DNA of 64,000 nucleotides from Deinococcus sp. JMULE3. Its GTDB lineage: Bacteria > Deinococcota > Deinococci > Deinococcales > Deinococcaceae. The notes under the pieces are model-generated. The model did no database searches and was not told where the DNA came from. It saw only the letters and a program-made list of their open reading frames with translations. Position 1 is the first letter of the stretch. Each line of letters begins with the position of its first letter. The stretch is taken from contig NZ_SGWE01000004.1 of assembly GCF_013337115.1 (NCBI RefSeq), positions 1,436,001 to 1,500,000 on the forward strand, in the 5' to 3' direction. Positions 1 to 8,388 of this stretch are shown one piece after another. Both the position numbers and the translations under genes were made by a program.

Positions 1-276
1 GAGAGGTTCGGGCGTATTGATGTGCCGGGACGTCGGCTGGAAGTGCTGACGGCAGCGGCTCTGCCCGTCACGGCGGAGGGCCAGAGCTTCTGGCTGAACA
101 AGGCCTCCTTCAGATCCACCTCGTGCGCTGATGTGAAGGCTTCTGCGGTTGATCAGGTGCGCAATGCGCTGCTGTTGCTCGCGGGGCCACTGGTCAGCCT
201 GGGGTGCCTGATCTGGTTGTGGGTGTGGGGGCGGCGATTACCGAATGCTCGGGTGCAGAAGGAAGCCGACTGGTGA
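1..276 (+). CDS. C-terminal end of an unidentified membrane protein (partial)
   Basis: The frame is open from the first base of the window to a TGA at 274-276, so this is the tail (about 91 residues) of a gene that starts upstream. The visible part has a polar stretch followed by one strongly hydrophobic segment of about 20 residues (LLLLAGPLVSLGCLIWLWVW) and a short basic tail, which suggests a C-terminal membrane anchor with the tail in the cytoplasm. I do not recognise the family. An internal ATG at 22 could give an 84-residue protein, but it has no ribosome site and the frame continues upstream of it. Confidence 0.5.
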   Translation, partial: ERFGRIDVPGRRLEVLTAAALPVTAEGQSFWLNKASFRSTSCADVKASAVDQVRNALLLLAGPLVSLGCLIWLWVWGRRLPNARVQKEADW

Positions 277-331
277 GAAGGCAAACCCAGATTTATCCGC
301 CAAACTGATTTACTTTTTCAACCATTCGCGC

Positions 332-337
332 TAGCCT
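332..337 (+). promoter_or_regulatory. -10 box (TAGCCT) of a leaderless promoter
   Basis: A TANNNT hexamer ends 6 bases before the ATG at 344 and there is no Shine-Dalgarno sequence. This geometry puts the transcription start at or next to the start codon, as is common in Deinococcus. The same arrangement recurs through the window. Confidence 0.6.
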
Positions 338-343
338 GTGCCC

Positions 344-1360
344 ATGAAGAAGATCGGGTTTCTCTCATTCGGGCACTGGAATCCGTCCCCGCAGTCCGGC
401 ACGCGCTCGGCGGCGGACGTGCTGCACCAGACCATCGATCTGGCGGTCGCCGCCGAGGAACTGGGCGCGGACGGCGCGTACGTGCGGGTGCATCACTTCG
501 CGCAGCAGCTGGGCTCGCCGTTCCCGCTGCTGGCGGCGATGGGCGCAAAAACGAAAAAAATCGAGCTGGGCACGGGCGTGATCGACATGCGCTACGAGAA
601 CCCGCTGTACATGGCCGAGGACGCCGGTTCCGCTGACCTGATCTCCGGCGGGAGGTTGCAGCTGGGCATCAGCCGGGGCTCGCCGGAACAGGTGATCGAC
701 GGGTGGCGGCACTTCGGGTACGCGCCCGCTCCCGGCGAGACCGAGGCGGACATGGCGCGGCGGCACGCCGAGGTGTTCCTTGACGTGATCGAGGGCAGAG
801 GCTTCGCGCAGCCGAACCCGCGCCCGATGTTCCCGAACCCGCCGGGTCTGCTGCGCCTGGAGCCTTACTCGGCGGGCCTGCGCGACCGCATCTGGTGGGG
901 CGCCGCGTCGAACGCGACCGCCGAGTGGGCCGCGAGGATGGGCATGAACCTCCAGAGTTCCACCCTGAAGCAGAACGAGAACGGTCAACCCTTCCACGTG
1001 CAGCAGGCCGAGCAGATCCGCGCGTACCGCAACGCGTGGAAGGAAGCCGGGCACACCCGCGAGGGGCGCGTGTCCGTCAGCCGCAGCATCTTCGCGCTGG
1101 TGAACGACCAGGACCGCATGTACTTCGGACGTCAGGGCGGGCAGGACCAGTTCGGCGTGATCGACCAGTACCGCGCGGTGTTCGGCCGCAGTTACGCCGA
1201 CGAACCCGACCGCCTGATCGAACAACTGCGGCAGGACGAGGCCATCGCCGAAGCCGACACCCTCCTGCTGACCGTCCCGAACCAGCTGGGCGTGGACTAC
1301 AACGCGCACCTGATCGAGAGCATCCTCACACACGTCGCCCCCGGCCTCGGCTGGCGCTGA
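344..1360 (+). CDS. LLM-class (luciferase-like) flavin-dependent oxidoreductase
   Basis: 338 residues, the usual length for bacterial luciferase-like monooxygenases (TIM-barrel, FMN/F420-type flavin binding, cytosolic). Visible family signatures are the first strand KKIGFLSFGHW, the VHHF motif near residue 50, LGTGVIDMRYENP near 75-87 and the phosphate-binding segment SGGRLQLGISRGSPE near 105-118. The substrate cannot be told from sequence. A GTG at 338 would add two residues, but the ATG at 344 fits the -10 box at 332-337. The stop codon abuts a 133-bp repeat element. No operon partner is evident. Confidence 0.9.
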   Translation: MKKIGFLSFGHWNPSPQSGTRSAADVLHQTIDLAVAAEELGADGAYVRVHHFAQQLGSPFPLLAAMGAKTKKIELGTGVIDMRYENPLYMAEDAGSADLISGGRLQLGISRGSPEQVIDGWRHFGYAPAPGETEADMARRHAEVFLDVIEGRGFAQPNPRPMFPNPPGLLRLEPYSAGLRDRIWWGAASNATAEWAARMGMNLQSSTLKQNENGQPFHVQQAEQIRAYRNAWKEAGHTREGRVSVSRSIFALVNDQDRMYFGRQGGQDQFGVIDQYRAVFGRSYADEPDRLIEQLRQDEAIAEADTLLLTVPNQLGVDYNAHLIESILTHVAPGLGWR

Positions 1361-1493
1361 TACGGATTCCGTTTGTTTCGCTGACAATCCGGAACTTCAC
1401 CGGATTGCCAGCTCCACGTCCGGAACCCGCTTTGCTCCTTCTCGCATCCGCTCGGGTTGAAAGATTTTGCAAACCTTTCAACCGGAGTCCGTA
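1361..1493 (+). repeat. R1 repeat, copy 1 (about 133 bp, two hairpins, imperfect terminal inverted repeats)
   Basis: It begins one base after the oxidoreductase stop codon. The ends form an imperfect inverted repeat (TACGGATTCCGTTTG against the complement of CAACCGGAGTCCGTA). Inside are a perfect hairpin CAATCCGG/CCGGATTG and a second perfect hairpin GGTTGAAAG/CTTTCAACC. Four further copies lie at 9429, 26089, 47703 and 51592, all in the same orientation. There is no open frame of note. It looks like a non-autonomous palindromic repeat rather than a gene. Confidence 0.85.
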
Positions 1494-1535
1494 TGACTCC
1501 ACCCAAGGTGTGACGCGGCAACCCGGCACCGGCAG

Positions 1536-1541
1536 TAGCGT
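1536..1541 (+). promoter_or_regulatory. -10 box (TAGCGT) of a leaderless promoter
   Basis: It ends 7 bases before the ATG at 1549, with no ribosome site between, and it fixes the start of the kinase gene. Confidence 0.6.
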
Positions 1542-1548
1542 GGCCCAC

Positions 1549-2124
1549 ATGCCACTGCTGCTGATCGTGTCCGGCATGCCCGCCTCCGGAAAATCTACGC
1601 TGGGCGCGCGACTCGCCCACGCGCTGAACATGCCGTTCGTGACGAAGGACGAGTACAAGGCCCTCCTCCTGGCCCGCCTGCCCGACCTGACCAGGGACGT
1701 GTCCGGCCCCCTCAGCTTCGACGTCATGTGGCACGTCGCGGGCGTCACCCTCGCCGCAGGCATGGACACCGTGCTGGAATCGCACTTCTACCACGGGGTC
1801 AGCGAGGCGCACATCCTGCAGCTGGCCCACACGCACGGGGCGAGGGTCGCCCAGGTGTTCTGCCACGCACCCACACACGTCCTCCAGGCACGGCACGACG
1901 CGCGGGTCACCTCCGGCCGACGGCCCGGCATAGACCTCCCCATGAACTACGCCACCCTCCCCAACCACTGCTGCTGGACGCCACTCGACCTGGGCGACAC
2001 CCCCTGCCTGACCGTCGACACCACCCAGGACGATGCACTACCCAGCATCCTCACCTGGCTGCACACCCAAAAAGAAAGCGGCCCCCTGAAGGGCCACTCT
2101 GAAGGTGCAGACACACTGGGTTGA
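1549..2124 (+). CDS. P-loop kinase / zeta-toxin-like AAA-fold ATPase
   Basis: 191 residues. The protein opens with a hydrophobic strand and a clear Walker A motif, GMPASGKST at residues 9-17, followed by a lid-type region and an arginine-containing segment (RHDARVTSGRRPG) near 110-122 typical of small-molecule kinases. The compact size and the GMPASGKST loop match the COG0645-type predicted kinases, relatives of the zeta toxin and chloramphenicol phosphotransferase folds. The phosphoryl acceptor is unknown. The frame is open far upstream, but homology starts at the ATG and the -10 box lies 7 bases before it. No antitoxin gene is adjacent, so a toxin role is not supported. Confidence 0.8.
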   Translation: MPLLLIVSGMPASGKSTLGARLAHALNMPFVTKDEYKALLLARLPDLTRDVSGPLSFDVMWHVAGVTLAAGMDTVLESHFYHGVSEAHILQLAHTHGARVAQVFCHAPTHVLQARHDARVTSGRRPGIDLPMNYATLPNHCCWTPLDLGDTPCLTVDTTQDDALPSILTWLHTQKESGPLKGHSEGADTLG

Positions 2125-2421
2125 CCAGCACATCCTGCTCGCGCGTCCGTTTTTTGTAAATCCCAGAGGTGGACGCCTCCCTCAAGTGCAGTGATGCCTC
2201 TCCAGTGCCGGGGCGCGACAAGTCACGCAGAGTCCGAAATGGACGTTCGCTCGTGAGAACCAGCGGGATGGGCACGGCACGACCTCGTCAGGTCAGAAAT
2301 GCAAGTATGACAGGCATTTCGGAATCTGTCAACTGACCCGGCCGGGTTTTGCTTTCAACGGAGTGCTTCTGCGGGGAGGTGGCGTTGAAATGTGGGCGCC
2401 TGCGGCGGGCTGATGTAATTC
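2125..2421. other. Gene-free stretch with a truncated R2 left end
   Basis: No convincing frame, RNA or terminator is visible. At 2384-2410 there is a 27-base near-copy of the left tip of the R2 repeat (GTTGAAATGTGGGCGCC and following), directly before full R2 copy A, as if one element landed beside the remains of another. Confidence 0.4.
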
Positions 2422-2952
2422 GTTGGAAGGGGTGCGCCTGGCGGCGGGCTGCCCCACCCCCCAGCCCCCTACCCCAGGGGGGCAGGGGGAGCAGTCGCTG
2501 CGCTCGGCAGGTATTTCTCTGGCTTTATGGGTGGGTGACTGGCGGGTTCGGCCACGGATGGGGCTGCAGACCTCCGGTATCGCTGCGGGCGCCCCGCGCG
2601 CTTCGCGCACGACGGGCTCGTCTGCCACGACGTTTGTGGGGCCAGTCAACTTGGTGCGTGCCGGAAAGTTCTACTTTTTCTCGCTTGGGCAAAAGCGTGG
2701 TTTTGAAAGTCGATCAGCGGCGCGAAGCGTCCCACTGATCACCTGACCGCAGACCGCCACCGGCCGTCGTGCGCGCAGCGCGCGGGCCTACGAGGGGGGC
2801 GGAGGATGGCGTCGAAGCCGGACCCGTCATCGCCCAATACAAGACCGCCGCACCAGTCAACACTCTTGCCCAGTGCAACGTAAGCTCCCCCTGCCCCTCT
2901 GGGGTAGGGGGCTGGGGGTGGGGAGGCCCGCCGCAGGCGCACCCCTTCCAAC
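2422..2952. repeat. R2 repeat, copy A (about 531 bp, long imperfect inverted-repeat arms)
   Basis: The left end reads GTTGGAAGGGGTGCGCC and the right end is its complement (GGCGCACCCCTTCCAAC). Complementarity continues inward through the CCCCCTACCCC/GGGGTAGGGGG hairpins, the GCCCAGTGCAACG block and the GCGCGC...GCACGACGG block, so the element is nearly all two diverged arms around an asymmetric centre containing GGAAAGTTCTACTTTTTC. Copy B at 5709-6240 is a direct repeat with the same centre. It encodes nothing conserved. It lies 30 bases beyond the benE stop codon. Confidence 0.85.
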
Positions 2953-2982
2953 GGGGCAGCCTGCCACCAAGCGCCCACGACG

Positions 2983-4179
2983 TCACCCCCGCCGCCTCTC
3001 GACCCAGTAGACGATCAGCCCGGCGAGGATGCCCCAGAAGGGCGCGCCGATGCCGAGTGGGGTGATGCCACTGAGGGCGACGAGGAGGACGACGGGCGCG
3101 GCGAGGCTGCCTGCTGCAGCGCCCTGGAAGGCGGCCTGGAGGCTGCTGCCCATGGCGGCAAGGAGGGCCAGTCCGGCGAGTGCGGTGATGGCCTGGGTGG
3201 GGAGAATGCCGAGGAGGTGCAGCACGGTGCCGGCGAAGAGGGCGACGATCATGTTGAATGCGCCGGCCCAGATGGCGGCGGTGTAGCGTTTGCGGGGGTC
3301 GGGGTGCGCTTCGGGGCCGGTGACGATGTTGGCGAGGAGGGCGCCGAGGGTGAGGTTGTGGCAGCCGGCGAACGCGGCGGCGCTGCTGGCGATGCCGCAG
3401 GCGCGGAGGATGGGGCCGGGTGCGGGTTCGTAGCCGCTGGTTTTGAGGACGCCGAAGCCGGGGACGAACTGCCCGGTGAAGGCGAGGAGCGTGAGGGGCA
3501 GCGCGAGGTTGAGGGTGGCGTGCAGGCTGAACTGCGGGAGCACGAATTCGGGGCGGGTGAGGGCCAGTGCGACGGGCTGCATATGCCAGAGGTTCAGCGC
3601 GCCGCTGGCGATCACGCCGGTGAGGAGGACGCCCGCGACTGCCCAGCGGGGCGCGACGAGCCGCAGTGCGAAGTACGCGACGATCATCACGCCGACCAGT
3701 GCGGGGGCGGTGCCGAAGGCCTGGAGTGCGCGGAACCCGAATGGCAGGAGGATCGCGGCGTTCAGCGCGGCCGCCAGGGGCGCGGGGATGCGCTGGAGCG
3801 CCCGCGTGAGCGGCGGGAACAGCCCCAGGCCCAGCACCAGCAGGCCCGACGTGAGGAACGCTCCGACGGCCTCCGGGAACGGGATGCCCGGCAGGGCTGT
3901 CACGAGCAGCGCGATGCCCGGCGTGCTCCAGGTGACCAGGATGGGCATGCGGGTGCGCAGGCTCAGGATGATGCCGGTCAGGCCCGCCAGCAGCGCGTGT
4001 GCCCACAGCCACGACATCGCCTGACTGTCGCTGAGGTTCGCGGCCTGCGCGACCGAGTAGATCAGCACGTTCGGGCCCGCCCAGCCGATCAGCATGGTGA
4101 TCAGCCCGGCCAGCACCGCGCTGGGGTGCGAATCCCGCCAGAACGAGGGTGGGGCGCTGGCAGCGGGGAGCGTGGTCAT
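2983..4179 (-). CDS. benE: BenE-family membrane transporter
   Basis: 398 residues and very hydrophobic, with about 11-12 predicted membrane segments and almost no soluble part. The sequence matches the benzoate/H+ symporter (BenE) family: an N-terminal PSAVLAGLITMLIGW segment, the TWSTPGIALL segment and the CHNLTLGALLANI segment near residue 275. BenE proteins import aromatic acids by proton symport. The true substrate here is not proven. The start is taken at the ATG at 4179, because the upstream GTG adds a non-conserved hexapeptide. It is transcribed divergently from a MocR-type regulator that probably controls it, and the pair is bracketed by R2 repeats. Confidence 0.85.
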   Translation of the reverse strand: MTTLPAASAPPSFWRDSHPSAVLAGLITMLIGWAGPNVLIYSVAQAANLSDSQAMSWLWAHALLAGLTGIILSLRTRMPILVTWSTPGIALLVTALPGIPFPEAVGAFLTSGLLVLGLGLFPPLTRALQRIPAPLAAALNAAILLPFGFRALQAFGTAPALVGVMIVAYFALRLVAPRWAVAGVLLTGVIASGALNLWHMQPVALALTRPEFVLPQFSLHATLNLALPLTLLAFTGQFVPGFGVLKTSGYEPAPGPILRACGIASSAAAFAGCHNLTLGALLANIVTGPEAHPDPRKRYTAAIWAGAFNMIVALFAGTVLHLLGILPTQAITALAGLALLAAMGSSLQAAFQGAAAGSLAAPVVLLVALSGITPLGIGAPFWGILAGLIVYWVERRRG

Positions 4180-4233
4180 GCCCCCGAGTGTGCGCCCCAA
4201 TGGCCCCCTCTGGGCAGAGGCAATGGCCCGCGC

Positions 4234-4264
4234 ATTGGCCTGCTCATCCAGACAGATTGGCCTG
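4234..4264 (+). promoter_or_regulatory. Candidate MocR operator: 9-bp direct repeat spaced 22 bp
   Basis: ATTGGCCTG occurs perfectly at 4234-4242 and at 4256-4264, exactly 22 bp (two helical turns) apart. The second copy abuts the mocR -10 box at 4265. Related inverted half-sites (CAATGGCC) lie at 4221 and 4198, toward benE. MocR/GabR/PdxR regulators commonly bind direct repeats in divergent promoters, so this is the natural operator for both genes. Confidence 0.6.
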
Positions 4265-4270
4265 TACCCT
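4265..4270 (+). promoter_or_regulatory. -10 box (TACCCT) of the mocR leaderless promoter
   Basis: It ends 7 bases before the ATG at 4278 and fixes the mocR start. It directly follows the second operator half. Confidence 0.6.
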
Positions 4271-4277
4271 GAAGCGC

Positions 4278-5703
4278 ATGCCCACGCCGCCCAGCCCGAC
4301 CGACGCGCCCCACTGGGCCGCCCTGCTGCGCGGCTGGCGCGACCACCCCGGCCCCCTCCACGCCCGCCTGCACACCCACCTCCAGCACGCCATCGACCGG
4401 GGCGAACTCACCCCCGGACAGCGACTCCCCGCCGAACGCACCCTCGCCGCGCTGCTCGGCGTCAGCCGCGCCACCACCGTCACCGCCCTCGACGACCTCA
4501 CCGCCAGCGGCTACCTCACCCGGCACGTCGGACGCGGCACGCACGTCGCCCCCACTGCCCCCCGCGCCCAACCCCTCCTGACCCTCCGCACCCCCGTCGG
4601 CGCGGCCCACCACAGCGAGATCGACCTCACCATCGCCGTCCCCCTCCTCACCGACCAGCAACGCACCCGCCTGCGCGACGCCGCCACGCACGCCCAGTAC
4701 GACAGCATCTACCACCCCCAGGGCCTCCCCGACCTGCGCGACCTCATCGCCCAGCAGTACGCACGCGCCGGACTCCCCACCACCCCCGAACAGATCCTCA
4801 TCACCAGCGGCGCCCAGCAGGCCATCGCCCTCACCGCCCACACCCTCCTGCGGCGCGGCGACACCGCCCTCCTCGAGACCCCCACCTACTTCGGCGCCAT
4901 CGACGTCATCCGCGCCGCCGGCGCCCACCTCACCGGCACCCCCGTCACCACCCAGCACCTCGACCCCCACCACTTCGCGCACCAGACCCGCACCCACCAC
5001 CCCCGCCTCGCGTTCCTCACCCCCACCCACCACAACCCCACCGGCACCACCCTCCCCCACCCCGCCCGGCAGCACCTCGCCGCGCACCTCCACGACACAG
5101 GGCTCCCCACCCTCGAAGACGACACCCTCCTCGACCTCCCCTTCACCGACACCCCCCCCCCCCCGCCTCAGCACCCTCGCCCCACACGCCCCCATCCTCA
5201 ACGTCGGCTCCCTCAGCAAGCTCTACTGGGCGGGCCTGCGCATCGGCTGGCTCCGCCTCCCCCCCACCCTCGCCCCCACCCTGAAACAGGCCAAAACCCT
5301 CACCGACTTCGGCAGCAGCCAACCCGCCCAGCACCTCGCCCTCCACCTCCTCGCCGACCTCCCCACCCTCATCCACGAGCGCCGCGCCGCCATCACCCCC
5401 GCCCGCGACCACCTCGCCCACCTCCTGCGCACCCACCTCCCCGACTGGACCTTCACCACCCCACCCGGCGGACAATTCCTCTGGATTCAACTCCCCACCC
5501 CCACCGCCAGCGCCTACACCCACCACGCCGCCCGCCACGGCCTGCGCCTCTACCCCGGCGCCAGCATGGGCGTCGAACCCCTCCCCGACCAGTACTTGCG
5601 CATCCCCTTCACCCTTCACCCCGACCACATCCCCGAAGCGGTCAACCGGCTCGCGCGGGCGTGGGCGGAATTCACGAGCCGGGGGAGTGAGCGGCTGGCG
5701 TGA
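4278..5703 (+). pseudogene. MocR/GabR-type regulator (GntR HTH + aminotransferase), frameshifted at a C13 tract
   Basis: The N-terminal part is a GntR winged helix (residues about 15-85, with LPAERTLAALLGVSR), followed by a class-I aminotransferase domain. The frame starting at 4278 is lost at a run of 13 cytosines (5152-5164). The remainder continues in the +1 frame with the PLP-lysine segment NVGSLSKLYWAGLRIGWL (lysine codon 5218-5220) and ends at TGA 5701-5703. With 12 or 15 C the gene would read through as a normal MocR protein of about 475 residues. Either the assembly has one extra C, the gene is dead, or the tract varies between cells. Codons are extremely C-rich at the third position. 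It is divergent from benE and probably its regulator. Confidence 0.85.
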
Positions 5704-5708
5704 ACTGA

Positions 5709-6240
5709 GTTGGAATGTGGGCGCCTGCGGCGGGCTTCCCCACCCCCCAGCCCCCTACCCCAGAGGGGCAGGGGGGGCCAGCGTTGGCACTGGGCAGGTA
5801 TTTCGCTGAGGTGGTCGGTAGGTGTCGGGCGGAAACGGCCACGTATGGGGCTGCATGCCTCCGGTGTCGCCGCGTTCGCCCCGCGCGCTTCGCGCACGAC
5901 GGGCCGCGTTGCCACGACGCCTGTATGGCCCCAATTCTTGGTGCGTGCTGGAAGGTTCTACTTTTTCGGCTGTTGCCAGAGCATGGTTTTCAAAGTCGAT
6001 CAGCGGATCGCTTCAGGTTGCCCAGCCAGCCACCGCAGACTGCCACCGGCCGTCGTGCGCGCAGCGCGCGGGCCTTCCACGGGGGCGGCAGGATGGCGTC
6101 GAGGCCGGACACGTCACCGCCCGACACACCTCCGCCGCATAGGTAGAAACTCTTGCCCAGTGCAACGTTGCTCCCCCTGCCCCCCTGGGGTAGGGGGCTG
6201 GGGGGTGGGGAAGCCCGCCGCCAGGCGCACCCCTTCCAAC
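5709..6240. repeat. R2 repeat, copy B (532 bp)
   Basis: A direct repeat of copy A (2422-2952), with the same self-complementary ends and the same central GGAAGGTTCTACTTTTTC block. It begins 6 bases after the mocR stop. Together the copies frame a 2.7-kb transporter-regulator cassette, and recombination between them would delete it. Short frames that cross it are not conserved between the copies. Confidence 0.85.
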
Positions 6241-6245
6241 CACAG

Positions 6246-6272
6246 AAAAACCCCCCTCCAGCTGGAAGGGGG
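6246..6272 (-). terminator. Intrinsic terminator of the 6281-6787 gene
   Basis: On the minus strand there is a hairpin CCCCCTTCCAGCTGGAGGGGGG followed by five T. It starts 8 bases past the stop codon. Confidence 0.85.
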
Positions 6273-6280
6273 CGCAGACG

Positions 6281-6787
6281 TTACTTGTTGCCCTGGGTTT
6301 TCTTGTACTGGCCGGGCGGCATGCCGCCGGGTTTTTTCTGCAGGCCGGGGGCTTTGGCCCAGGCGGCTTGTCGGCCCATGACGTTCACAAGCGGCTGGCG
6401 GGTGCCGTCTTTGGCTTTGACGATGATGCTCTGGGCGCTGAGGGGTTGGGTGGTGGTGATGGGTTGGGCGAGGGGGTAGATCTCTTTGGCGTAGGTGGTG
6501 GTGCCGGGGACCTGGGTCATGACCTGGACCTGGGTGAGGCGGGTGGTGGTGGGGTAGGCGGGGTTGACGACGATGCCGCCGCCCGTGCCGAGGGTGGCGG
6601 CCTGTTGGTTGGTGCTGGTGAGGAAGGTGACGCGGACGCCCTGGTTCAGGAGGTTGATGACGTTGGCGGTGGTCTGGACGATGCTGGGGTACTGGAGGCT
6701 GGCGCTGATGTTGACGCTGAGGGTCTGGGCGCTGGCGGTGCTGGCGAGGGTGGCCGCGAGGGCGGTGGTCAGGATGGCTTTGTGCAT
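6281..6787 (-). CDS. Secreted protein of unknown function
   Basis: 168 residues. It starts with a clear Sec signal peptide (hydrophobic ILTTALAATLA, cleavage after ASA-Q near residue 21), then a threonine- and glutamine-rich, beta-looking domain, and ends in a basic, Gly/Pro-rich tail (KKPGGMPPGQYKK). A strong ribosome site (AGGAGGA) precedes the ATG. It is monocistronic, with its own terminator. I do not recognise a family. Export to the envelope is supported but function is not. Confidence 0.75.
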   Translation of the reverse strand: MHKAILTTALAATLASTASAQTLSVNISASLQYPSIVQTTANVINLLNQGVRVTFLTSTNQQAATLGTGGGIVVNPAYPTTTRLTQVQVMTQVPGTTTYAKEIYPLAQPITTTQPLSAQSIIVKAKDGTRQPLVNVMGRQAAWAKAPGLQKKPGGMPPGQYKKTQGNK

Positions 6788-6880
6788 GGGGTCCTCCTCG
6801 TTCCGTTGTGGAACGTAATGTGTTCACCTTGCCGTTTGAATCTGACGCTGGGCTGAATGCGGTTTGAGGTTGGGTTGTGG

Positions 6881-6915
6881 AAACGGCCCCGTCGCCGGGG
6901 GGGCGAGGGGGCCGT
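6881..6915 (-). terminator. Terminator of apgM
   Basis: Hairpin ACGGCCCC/GGGGCCGT with TTT on the minus-strand 3' side, 20 bases past the apgM stop. Confidence 0.75.
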
Positions 6916-6935
6916 GTGGGGACGCTTGTGGGTGG

Positions 6936-8168
6936 TTACGCGCCGTACTTGTTGAGTTTCAGGGCGTTGGCCATGAGGAGGGGCATGAGGTCGGTGCCTC
7001 TGCGCAGGCCGAGGCTGCCTTTCAGGGCTTCGTCTTCGGTGTAGCGCTGGGCGAGGTCACGGCGGCCGTAGTTGCTGCGGATGAGCAGGGGGACGGGGTG
7101 CCAGGAGTGGGTGGCGAGTTTGCTGGGGGTGCTGTGGTCGCCGACGATGGCGATGACGTCGGGGTTCAGCGCGAGGAGTTGGGGCAGCAGGGCGTCGAAG
7201 AGTTCGATTTTCTTGACTTTGGCCTTGAAGTCGCCGTCTTCGCCGGTGCTGTCGGTTTTCTTGACGTGGAAGTAGAAGAAGTCGTACTTGTCCCAGTTGT
7301 CCTTGAGGGCCTGGACTTTGCCGTCGAGGGCGTCTTCTTCGCCCTGCACGGTCAGGACGTCCATGCCGACGAGGCTGGCGAGACCTTTGTACATGGGGTA
7401 ACTGGCGATGCAGGCGGCTTTGAGCTGGTAGGCGGCGTCGAAGCTGGGGAAGTGGGGGACGTCGCTGTACCCGCGGAAGAGGACGCCGTTGACCTGCGGT
7501 TCGTCCTTGAGGGCGGTTTCGGCGCGCTGCACGAAGGCGTTGACGAGGTCGGCGGTTTTCTGGCTGGCGTCGTCGTGGGCCTGGGCGGTCATGGGTTGCA
7601 CGCCGGTCGCCTGGGGGTCGACGTCGCTGAGGTTCGCGCCGAGGGGGCTGCCGCCGTTCGCGCGGAAGACGACCACGAAGCGGTGCTCGCTCTCGGTGTA
7701 GATCTCGACGGGCGTGCCGTCGATGTCGGGGATGGCGGCCTTGAGTTTGCTGACGATCTCGGCGTTCTTCTCGTCGCTGGGGCGGCCCGCGCGGCGGTCC
7801 TGCACGATGCGGTCCGCGCCGAGGGTGGCGAAGTTGCCGCGCACGGCGACGTCACCCGCGCCGAGTTTCACGCCGATCCCGACGGCCGAGAGGGCGCCGC
7901 GTCCGACGACGTACTTCAGGGGGTCGTACCCGAAGAGGCTGAGGTGGCCGGGGCCGCTGCCGGGCGTGATGCCCGCGCCGACGAGTTCGATCTGCCCGAG
8001 CTGGCTCTGCGCGGCCAGCGCGTCGAGGTTGGGGGTGGTGGCGGCGGCGAGTTCGGTGTCGCCGTTCGTTTCGAGGGGCAGGCCGCCCACGCCGTCGAGG
8101 ACGACCATCAGGATCTTGCTGTCGGTCGGTTTGGCGAGGTCGCGGATGGTGTCCAGAAGGTCGCTCAT
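6936..8168 (-). CDS. apgM: 2,3-bisphosphoglycerate-independent phosphoglycerate mutase, archaeal type
   Basis: 410 residues, the size of ApgM enzymes (alkaline-phosphatase superfamily), which interconvert 3- and 2-phosphoglycerate in glycolysis. Metal-site segments are visible: VVLDGVGG near residues 22-29, the TPNLDALA segment near 45, [12 protein letters not shown] (catalytic region) near 72-83, and [20 protein letters not shown] near the C-terminus. Thermus-Deinococcus species carry this form rather than GpmI or the 2,3-BPG-dependent enzyme. The start is fixed by a -10 box 7 bases upstream. Confidence 0.95.
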   Translation of the reverse strand: MSDLLDTIRDLAKPTDSKILMVVLDGVGGLPLETNGDTELAAATTPNLDALAAQSQLGQIELVGAGITPGSGPGHLSLFGYDPLKYVVGRGALSAVGIGVKLGAGDVAVRGNFATLGADRIVQDRRAGRPSDEKNAEIVSKLKAAIPDIDGTPVEIYTESEHRFVVVFRANGGSPLGANLSDVDPQATGVQPMTAQAHDDASQKTADLVNAFVQRAETALKDEPQVNGVLFRGYSDVPHFPSFDAAYQLKAACIASYPMYKGLASLVGMDVLTVQGEEDALDGKVQALKDNWDKYDFFYFHVKKTDSTGEDGDFKAKVKKIELFDALLPQLLALNPDVIAIVGDHSTPSKLATHSWHPVPLLIRSNYGRRDLAQRYTEDEALKGSLGLRRGTDLMPLLMANALKLNKYGA

Positions 8169-8175
8169 GACCGTC

Positions 8176-8181
8176 AGTGTA
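8176..8181 (-). promoter_or_regulatory. -10 box (TACACT) of the apgM leaderless promoter
   Basis: Seven bases separate it from the ATG at 8168, and there is no ribosome site. Confidence 0.6.
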
Positions 8182-8338
8182 CGCCGGACACGAACTGCGG
8201 CACGTCAGGGCATATGGGCAGGTGCGGGGGTCGCCGGGATGCCAGTAAGGCTGGATTTATCGTGCTGAACGGCGCGCAGCGCAGCATGTTCTAACGGGCT
8301 TGAACCGGGTGCAACCTCGCCCCGGTGGGATCAGAGAG

Positions 8339-8375
8339 GCGCGGGCCGCGTCCCGGTGAAGGGAGCGGCCCGCGC
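8339..8375 (-). terminator. Strong hairpin after terC
   Basis: 11-bp perfect arms GCGCGGGCCGC/GCGGCCCGCGC around a 15-base loop, 13 bases past the terC stop. It lacks a long T run. Confidence 0.6.
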
Positions 8376-8388
8376 TGGGGGGGTGGGG

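Noticed and set aside
22..276. Complete 84-residue gene at the window start
   Set aside because: The frame is open to base 1 and the ATG has no start signal, so it is called as the end of a longer gene.
1549..2124. Zeta-type toxin of a toxin-antitoxin pair
   Set aside because: Walker A and size fit, but there is no small antitoxin gene next to it. A general kinase call is safer.
2349..2746. Two overlapping frames of 107-129 codons in R2 copy A
   Set aside because: They cross a non-coding inverted repeat and are not preserved in copy B.
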